Shown one piece after another: positions 37,231-42,417 of a stretch of 42,417 bases of DNA (position 1 is its first letter; each line of letters begins with the position of its first letter). The stretch covers positions 1-42,417 of the forward strand of contig SCUF01000175.1 of NCBI GenBank assembly GCA_004298325.1. The letters are read 5' to 3'. The notes below the pieces were generated by a model. It was not told the DNA's origin. It saw only the letters and a list, made by a program, of their open reading frames with translations, and ran no database searches. The stretch is from Betaproteobacteria bacterium (GTDB taxonomy: Bacteria > Pseudomonadota > Gammaproteobacteria > Burkholderiales > SG8-39). A program made the translations under genes and the position numbers.

Positions 37231-38631
37231 TCAAACGACCTTGCCGGGATTCATCAGCCCCTGCGGATCGAACGTGCGCTTGATGCGGCGCATCAGTTCG
37301 AGTTCGAGCGGCGCCTTGTGGCGCGCCAGTTCCGCGCGCTTCAGCTGCCCGATGCCGTGTTCTGCGGAGATCGAACCGCCGAGCGCGGCCACCGTATCGT
37401 AGACGACGCGGTTGACCTCCTCACGGCGGTCGATCAGCGCCGCCGTCGCGGCCGCGTCCGCCATGCCGACGTTGTAATGCAGGTTGCCGTCGCCGACGTG
37501 GCCGAAGATGAAGCTCTGCACGCCGGGAAAGCGCGCCGCAAGCGCAGCTTCGGCCTGCTCGACCAGCGCCGGAATGCGCGATACCGCAACCGCGACGTCG
37601 TGCTTGACGTTGGCGAATTGCGCCTCGGGAATCGTCTCGCGGATGCGCCAGAGCGCCGCGGCCTGGGACTGGCTCGCGGCGATCGCGGCGTCGCGCAGAT
37701 CGCCGAGCTGCGCGCCCTCGGCCAGGGCGGCTTCCAGTCTCGCCTGCAGCGATTCGAACGTGCCGCTATCCTCCAGCTCGGCGAGCACGTACCAGGGATG
37801 CGGCGCGCCGAGCGGATTTGCCAGCGCAGGGGTATGCACCAGCGCGGCTTGCAGACAGCGGTGCGAAACGAGCTCGAAGGCGCTGATGCATTCGCCGAGT
37901 CTCGCGCGCAGCCGCGCCAGCAATCGCACCGCGCCGAGCGGGCTATCGACGGCGATCCACGCGGTGGCGCTCGCGCTCGGCCTGGGCCGCAACCTGAGCG
38001 CCGCGGCGGTGATCACGCCGAGCGTGCCTTCGGCGCCGAGGAACAGCTGTTTCAGGTCGTAACCGGTATTGTCCTTGCGCAGCGTGCGCAGCCCCTGCCA
38101 GACGCTGCCGTCCGCGAGCACCACCTCGAGTCCGAGCACCTGCTCGCGCGCGTTGCCGTAGCGCAGCACGTTGACGCCGCCGGCGTTGGTCGAGAGGATG
38201 CCGCCCAGCTGGCAGCTGCCTTCGGCCGCGAGCGAGACGGGGAAGCAGCGCCCTGCGGACTCGGCGGCCTGCTGGACCTGCGCCAGCACGCAGCCCGCCT
38301 CCGCAGTGAGCGTGTCGTCGATGGCATCGAGCGCGCGGATCCGATTCATGCGCGCGAGCGACAGCACCAACTCGCGCCGGGCGCCGGTCGGCACCGAGCC
38401 GCCGGCGAGCCCGGTATTGCCGCCCTGCGGCACGATGGCCACGTATTCGCCCGCGCAGAGCTTGATCACCGCGGCGACTTCGGCAGTGCTGGCGGGACGC
38501 ACGACGCATTCCGCAGCGGCGTGAAATTGCCGGCGCCAGTCCGTGAAATAGGCTGCGGTGTCGCGGCCGGCGGTCAATACATTGGCAGCGCCGATGGCTG
38601 CGGCGAGCGCGTCGAGAAAATTCCGGGGCAT
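37231..38631 (-). CDS. FAD-binding 2-hydroxyacid dehydrogenase (GlcD/D2HGDH-like)
   Basis: 466 residues from ATG 38631. An upstream extension to 38787 would enter the divergent gene and is unlikely. The FAD_binding_4 domain has PQGGNTGLAGGSVP, the flavin diphosphate loop, and GGILSTNAGGVNVLRYGN. The C-terminal oxidase domain has FGHVGDGNLHYN, with metal- or substrate-binding His residues, and AEHGIGQLK. Members oxidise D-lactate, glycolate or D-2-hydroxyglutarate and pass electrons to quinone or ETF. There is no Fe-S extension, so it is a single-chain type. The substrate is not decided by sequence. Confidence 0.92.
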   Translation of the reverse strand: MPRNFLDALAAAIGAANVLTAGRDTAAYFTDWRRQFHAAAECVVRPASTAEVAAVIKLCAGEYVAIVPQGGNTGLAGGSVPTGARRELVLSLARMNRIRALDAIDDTLTAEAGCVLAQVQQAAESAGRCFPVSLAAEGSCQLGGILSTNAGGVNVLRYGNAREQVLGLEVVLADGSVWQGLRTLRKDNTGYDLKQLFLGAEGTLGVITAAALRLRPRPSASATAWIAVDSPLGAVRLLARLRARLGECISAFELVSHRCLQAALVHTPALANPLGAPHPWYVLAELEDSGTFESLQARLEAALAEGAQLGDLRDAAIAASQSQAAALWRIRETIPEAQFANVKHDVAVAVSRIPALVEQAEAALAARFPGVQSFIFGHVGDGNLHYNVGMADAAATAALIDRREEVNRVVYDTVAALGGSISAEHGIGQLKRAELARHKAPLELELMRRIKRTFDPQGLMNPGKVV

Positions 38632-38677
38632 GATTCTTGACGCTGATTCTCGCACACCGTAAGTTGCACCGAACCCG

Positions 38678-39853
38678 ATGACGCTGCTCGCCCAGCTCTG
38701 GATTGCCGTCTTTCTGGCCCTGACGCCGGCAATCGCGCGCGCCCAGGCGCCGGTGGTGGTCGGCGCGGTGGTGTCGCAGTCGGGCATCCTCGCCGACCTC
38801 GCCGCGGATCTGAGGAAGGCGCTGTTGCTGTGGCAGGAGGACGCGAATGCCGCGGGCGGTCTGCTTGGCCGGCGCGTCGAATTGCGCCTGCTCGACGACC
38901 GTTCCGAATCGGGCTCGGTGCGTGCGCTTTACGAGCAGCTCATTCGCGACGACCGTGCCGACCTGCTGCTCGGGCCGTTAGGCTCCGCGGCGACGCTGGG
39001 TGCCGCGGCTGCGGCCGAGGCTGAACGACGGGTGCTGCTCAACACCAGCGGGGCGGCGCGCGCCGCCCAGCGCGCCGGATTTCGCTATGTGTTCCAGGTG
39101 CCGGCGCCGTTCAGCGAGTACGGCACGGCTGCGCTGCAGCTTGCGCGACGCATGGACTACCGCCGCGTCCTGATCGTCGCGCGCAACGACCCGGTGGCAC
39201 GCGAAATGGCCGACGGAGCGCTGGCTGCGTCGCCGGCGCTGGGCTTGCAGGCGACGCTCGAGCTCTACGCCCCGCGAACCGATGACTTCGCGCCGATCCT
39301 CGGCAAGGCGCGGGCGAGCGGGGCGCAGGCCTGGATCACCTTCGGACTGGCAACGGACGCGGCGCAGATGGTGCAGGATTTTCGCCGCCTAGCCTATGCG
39401 CCTGCGATGTTCGTCGCCCAGGGCGCAGCCGATACGCAGTTCGTCAAGCGGCTGGGACAGGATGCGGAGCAGGCGATGGGCCTTTCGCCGTGGGAGCGGA
39501 CCCTGCGAACTCGCGGCAACTCGCGCTTTGTCGAGGGTTACCTGCGCAAGTGGTCGGCCGAACCGACGGCGCTCGCCGCGCAAGGCTACGCCGCGGGGAA
39601 AGTGCTCGAGGAGGCCGTGCGGCGCGCCGGCTCGCTCGAGCAGGAGACGCTGCGTGCCGCGCTCGCTGCGCTGCGCACCGAGACGCCGCTCGGCGGCTAC
39701 GAGGTGGATCACGGTGGCGGGCAGCGCGCCGCCCGGCCGCTCCTGGTGCAGATCCAGAATGGCCGTCGCGAAATCGTGTGGCCCGAGTCTTTCGCCACCG
39801 CGAAATGGCAATTGCCGTATCCTCGCTGGGAGGAGCGCGGGATCCTGAGATAG
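38678..39853 (+). CDS. Leu/Ile/Val-type ABC substrate-binding protein (Peripla_BP_6)
   Basis: 391 residues, ATG 38678. The signal peptide ends near ARAQA (about 23). The type I periplasmic-binding fold begins VVVGAVVSQSGILADLAADL, with the usual GGLLGRRVELRLLDDRS strand-loop and LLLGPLGSAATLGAAA. Many proteobacterial members bind aromatic or other organic acids. No cognate permease or ATPase genes lie in the window, so it may be an orphan or serve a distant transporter. The CitE-like and MFS genes directly follow and may form a small operon with it. Confidence 0.88.
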   Translation: MTLLAQLWIAVFLALTPAIARAQAPVVVGAVVSQSGILADLAADLRKALLLWQEDANAAGGLLGRRVELRLLDDRSESGSVRALYEQLIRDDRADLLLGPLGSAATLGAAAAAEAERRVLLNTSGAARAAQRAGFRYVFQVPAPFSEYGTAALQLARRMDYRRVLIVARNDPVAREMADGALAASPALGLQATLELYAPRTDDFAPILGKARASGAQAWITFGLATDAAQMVQDFRRLAYAPAMFVAQGAADTQFVKRLGQDAEQAMGLSPWERTLRTRGNSRFVEGYLRKWSAEPTALAAQGYAAGKVLEEAVRRAGSLEQETLRAALAALRTETPLGGYEVDHGGGQRAARPLLVQIQNGRREIVWPESFATAKWQLPYPRWEERGILR

Positions 39854-39857
39854 GGAG

Positions 39858-40763
39858 ATGCCGATGCCGTTCTACCGTTCATTTCTGTTCGCCCCCGGGA
39901 ATCATCCACGTCGCGTCGAAAAGGCGTTCACGCTCGGCGCCGACGCGGTCATCCTCGACCTGGAGGATTCCGTGCCCGTTTCCGACAAGCCCGCGGCACG
40001 CAAGCCGGTGGCAGCCGCGCTGGCGGCGAGCGCGCGCGCGCAGCGCCAATGCCGTGGCTATGTGCGCGTCAACGCGATGGCGACCGCGTTCTGCTTTGCT
40101 GATCTGCTCGAAACGGTGGACCGGGGTGTCGACGGCGTCGTGCTGCCGAAGGTGGAGAGCGCCGCCGATCTGCACGCGATCGACTGGATGCTCGCCAACC
40201 TGGAGCGCGAGCGCGGGCTCGACGTGGGTTCGCTCGACCTGATGCCCATCGTCGAGACCGCGGCCGGCATTGCCCGTATCGATCGCATCCTTCAGGCGCG
40301 CAGACTCAAGCCCTACGCGGGCGTCTGGCGCGTGCGCCGTGTTGCCTTCGGCGCCGGCGACTACAGCCACGACCTGGGGCTTTCGCCGACTCACGAAGAG
40401 CCGGAACTGTCGCACGCGAGGGCGCGCCTGGTGCTCGCCTCGCGCGTGGCCGGGCTCGAAGCACCGATCGACAGTCCCTGGTTTCATTTCAAGGACCGCG
40501 AGGGTTTCCGGCGCGCGCTCGGGCGCAGCCGGCGCAGCGGATTCCAGGGCAGACTCTGCATCCACCCGGACCAGGTGGCCGATGCCAACGATGGCTACGG
40601 CCCCACCGTGGAGGAAATTGCCGAGGCCGAGCGCATCGTCGCGGCGTTCCGGGCGGCCGAGGCCGCGGGCTCGGCAGCGATCGAGGTCGACGGGCAGATG
40701 GTCGATTATCCGATCGTGCGCCGTGCCGAGCGGCTGCTGAAGGCGCTCAAGGGTGAGGCGTAA
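39858..40763 (+). CDS. CitE/HpcH-type lyase
   Basis: 301 residues, ATG 39858 (ATG 39864 is also possible) with a GGAG ribosome site. Family signs: YRSFLFAPGNHPRRVEKAF, LDLEDSVP (acidic metal-site residues), RVNAM (substrate Arg region), LPKVESAADL, and MPIVETAAGI with the metal-ligand Glu. RLCIHPDQV near residue 232 is also typical. CitE-like proteins cleave or form CoA thioesters such as citramalyl-, malyl- or methylmalyl-CoA. No other citrate lyase subunits are nearby, so it is a stand-alone CitE-like enzyme. The stop overlaps the MFS gene start. Confidence 0.9.
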   Translation: MPMPFYRSFLFAPGNHPRRVEKAFTLGADAVILDLEDSVPVSDKPAARKPVAAALAASARAQRQCRGYVRVNAMATAFCFADLLETVDRGVDGVVLPKVESAADLHAIDWMLANLERERGLDVGSLDLMPIVETAAGIARIDRILQARRLKPYAGVWRVRRVAFGAGDYSHDLGLSPTHEEPELSHARARLVLASRVAGLEAPIDSPWFHFKDREGFRRALGRSRRSGFQGRLCIHPDQVADANDGYGPTVEEIAEAERIVAAFRAAEAAGSAAIEVDGQMVDYPIVRRAERLLKALKGEA

Positions 40764-41976
40764 CGGCGGCTGCGAGGCGGTCGAGCAGCCGTCCTTTCCC
40801 TGGCTGCCGCTCGCCGTCACGCTCGCCATTCAGACGCTGGTCGCCGTCGCCGTCTATTGCGCGCCGGTGATGGCGCCCGTCGCGGCACGCGAACTGCAGC
40901 TGCCGCCGAGCGCGATCGGCTGGTTCATCGCCATCGTCTACCTCGGTTCCATGGTCGGTTCGGTCACTGCGGGCGGCTGGGCGGCGCGCTTCGGACCGAT
41001 CCGCGTCAGCCAGGTCGGGCTCGCACTGTGCCTGGCGGGCCTGGGATTGGCGGCATCCGCCGTGCTGCCGCTGGTGATTCTGGGCGCGTTCGTCGTCGGC
41101 CTGGGCTACGGACCCTCGACTCCGGCCAGTTCGCAGATCCTGATGCGCGCCTCGCCGCCATCCAGCATCGCATTCACCTTTTCGATCAAGCAGACCGGCG
41201 TACCGCTCGGCGGCGCCATCGCCGGCGTGGCCGTGCCCGCGCTCGTCTTGGCAGCAGGCTGGCGCAGTACCGCGATCGTGATCGGCCTGGCTTGCCTCGC
41301 GCTGGCACTCGCGATCGAGCCTTGGCGCGGCCGTTACGATCGCGCTCTCGACGCGCGGGCGCCGCTGTCGCTGGTGGCGGCTGCTGCACCCGTGCTGCTG
41401 GTGCTGCGCGCGCCGAACCTGCGGCAGATGGCGCTCACCTCGTTCGTGTACGGCGGCGTGCAGATCACGCTCGTCACGTACCTGGTGACGTTCCTGACGG
41501 AGAGCTTCGCCCTGACGCTGGTGCTCGCGGGATTGGTGATGTCGGTTTCGCAGCTCGCCAGCGTTGCCGGGCGCGTGCTTTGGGGCGTGCTGGCAGACCG
41601 CGTGCTCGCGCGCCGCACGATGCTCGCATGGCTCGGATTCGGGATGGGCGCTTGCGCCCTGGCAACGCTCGCGGCGTCGGCGCTATGGCCGGCCTGGCTG
41701 CTGTTCGTGTTCGCCGCCGTCTTCGGCGCGACTGCGGTGGGATGGAACGGCGTCTATCTCGCCGAGGTGGCGCGCCGTGCGCCGGCAGGCAAGATCAGCG
41801 AAGCCACAGGCGGCTGCCTGTTCTTCACCTTTCTCGGCGTCGTCGTCACGCCGCCGGCGTTCAACGGGGTTCTCGCGCTGTCGGCGAGCTATCCCTTGGC
41901 CTACGCGGCGTTCGGCGTGCCGGCGCTTGCCGTCGGTGCCTGGCTGCTCGCGGTGCGGCCCGCGGCGACGCGCTGA
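40753..41976 (+). CDS. MFS transporter
   Basis: 407 residues from GTG 40753, overlapping the lyase gene by 11 bp. Twelve hydrophobic helices are visible. The loop between helices 2 and 3 has GGWAARFGPIRVSQ, a variant of the MFS signature, and helix 5 shows KQTGVPLGGAIAG, common in the CynX/NimT and organic-acid groups. The second half has LWGVLADRVLARR, the second copy of the signature loop. It would move a small organic substrate through proton symport. With the CitE-like gene, an organic-acid substrate is likely but not shown. Confidence 0.88.
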   Translation: MRRNGGCEAVEQPSFPWLPLAVTLAIQTLVAVAVYCAPVMAPVAARELQLPPSAIGWFIAIVYLGSMVGSVTAGGWAARFGPIRVSQVGLALCLAGLGLAASAVLPLVILGAFVVGLGYGPSTPASSQILMRASPPSSIAFTFSIKQTGVPLGGAIAGVAVPALVLAAGWRSTAIVIGLACLALALAIEPWRGRYDRALDARAPLSLVAAAAPVLLVLRAPNLRQMALTSFVYGGVQITLVTYLVTFLTESFALTLVLAGLVMSVSQLASVAGRVLWGVLADRVLARRTMLAWLGFGMGACALATLAASALWPAWLLFVFAAVFGATAVGWNGVYLAEVARRAPAGKISEATGGCLFFTFLGVVVTPPAFNGVLALSASYPLAYAAFGVPALAVGAWLLAVRPAATR

Positions 41977-41994
41977 AGCCGCGGTCCGCGGACA

Positions 41995-42000
41995 TAGAAT
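41995..42000 (+). promoter_or_regulatory. -10 box placed for a leaderless mRNA
   Basis: TAGAAT ends six bases before the ATG at 42007, so the predicted transcription start falls on or next to the start codon. No good -35 box is seen. No Shine-Dalgarno sequence could fit on such an mRNA. Confidence 0.45.
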
Positions 42001-42006
42001 CGCGTC

Positions 42007-42417
42007 ATGCGTGATGTGATCGTGTTGCACGGCCTGTGGGTGCCGGGGCTGGTCATGTCGCCGCTCGCGGCGCGCCTCGCCCGCGAAGGGTTTCGCTGCC
42101 ACCTGTTTCGCTACGCGGGTCGGGACCATCCCCTGGAAGCGAACGCCGAGCGCCTGCTGCGTTTTGCGCGTGAGCGCGGACCGGCGCATTTCGTCGGTCA
42201 CAGCCTGGGAGGCCTGGTGATCCTTGAAGCACTCGCTGCAACGCCGGAAATGGCGGTGGGAAACGTGGTCCTGCTGGGAACCCCGGCGCGCGGCAGTTTC
42301 GCCGGGCGGCGATTCGCCGGACATCGCTTCGGCCGCTGGCTCCTGGGCCGCAGCGAGTCGCTCTGGCGCGAGCGCAGCGCCATTCGCTGGACGCGCACCG
42401 AGCCGCTCGGCGTGATC
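42007..42417 (+). CDS. Alpha/beta hydrolase, 5' part only
   Basis: 137 codons are visible, and the gene runs off the right edge. It starts MRDVIVLHGLWVPGLVM, where HGLW forms the oxyanion region of alpha/beta hydrolases. It contains the nucleophile elbow GHSLGG (about 65-70), with Ser as catalytic residue, followed by VVLLGTPARGS, a lipase/PGAP1-like pattern. No signal peptide is present. Esterase or lipase-like activity is likely; the acid and His of the triad are outside the window. It appears to be transcribed from its own promoter as a leaderless message. Confidence 0.85.
   Translation, partial: MRDVIVLHGLWVPGLVMSPLAARLAREGFRCHLFRYAGRDHPLEANAERLLRFARERGPAHFVGHSLGGLVILEALAATPEMAVGNVVLLGTPARGSFAGRRFAGHRFGRWLLGRSESLWRERSAIRWTRTEPLGVI

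Noticed and set aside
1-42417. CRISPR array, insertion sequence, prophage or attachment sites
   Set aside because: No regularly spaced repeats, transposase, integrase or phage structural gene was found on either strand.

Overview
The window is high-GC (roughly two thirds G+C by eye) and densely coded on both strands. It looks like a chromosome segment of a betaproteobacterium, probably Burkholderiales or a relative. The argument rests on gene order: rplM-rpsI-argC-(membrane coiled-coil protein)-bactofilin-erpA, then anmK and an M23 peptidase on the other strand, then tyrS. Tandem TRAP-transporter binding proteins and a coq7 gene fit this assignment. No tRNA, rRNA, CRISPR array, transposase or phage gene was recognised.

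Region 1 (1-18141) looks like a surface-glycan and signalling block. It opens with the 3' end of coq7 and a membrane-anchored class III nucleotide cyclase on the minus strand. A tightly coupled ten-gene run on the plus strand (1894-13956) follows. It encodes two MurG/GT28-like and two GT4 glycosyltransferases, a small polysaccharide deacetylase, a PH-like membrane protein and a complete SBP5-type (Yej/Dpp/Opp-like) ABC importer. A minus-strand SAM methyltransferase comes next. Then come a 904-residue ABC-exporter-like protein whose ATPase motifs are all altered and a stand-alone cyclic-nucleotide-binding protein. I infer that these may form a cyclic-nucleotide-linked glycan system. This is the most unusual part of the window.

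Region 2 (18165-26184) is mostly housekeeping. It holds an OsmC protein, an AT-rich gap with a candidate small RNA, rplM-rpsI, argC, a DUF6776-like protein, bactofilin, erpA, anmK, an M23 endopeptidase and tyrS.

Region 3 (26342-37207) is metabolic and envelope-related. Two paralogous TRAP binding proteins precede one set of TRAP permeases. Then come a PatB/MalY-type C-S lyase or aminotransferase, a ChaC-like gamma-glutamylcyclotransferase, a split thiamine-diphosphate decarboxylase and a small exported Lys/Ala/Pro-rich protein. A coupled group follows: exported transglutaminase-like protein, TlpA-like thioredoxin, methyltransferase with a signal-peptide-like N-terminus, and MIP18-family protein.

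Region 4 (37231-42417) holds a GlcD-type FAD dehydrogenase, a Leu/Ile/Val-type binding protein, a CitE-like lyase, an MFS transporter and the 5' part of an alpha/beta hydrolase. Throughout the window, neighbouring genes very often overlap by four bases (NTGA), so translational coupling appears to be the normal operon style here. All assignments come from reading the sequence; no database search was run.
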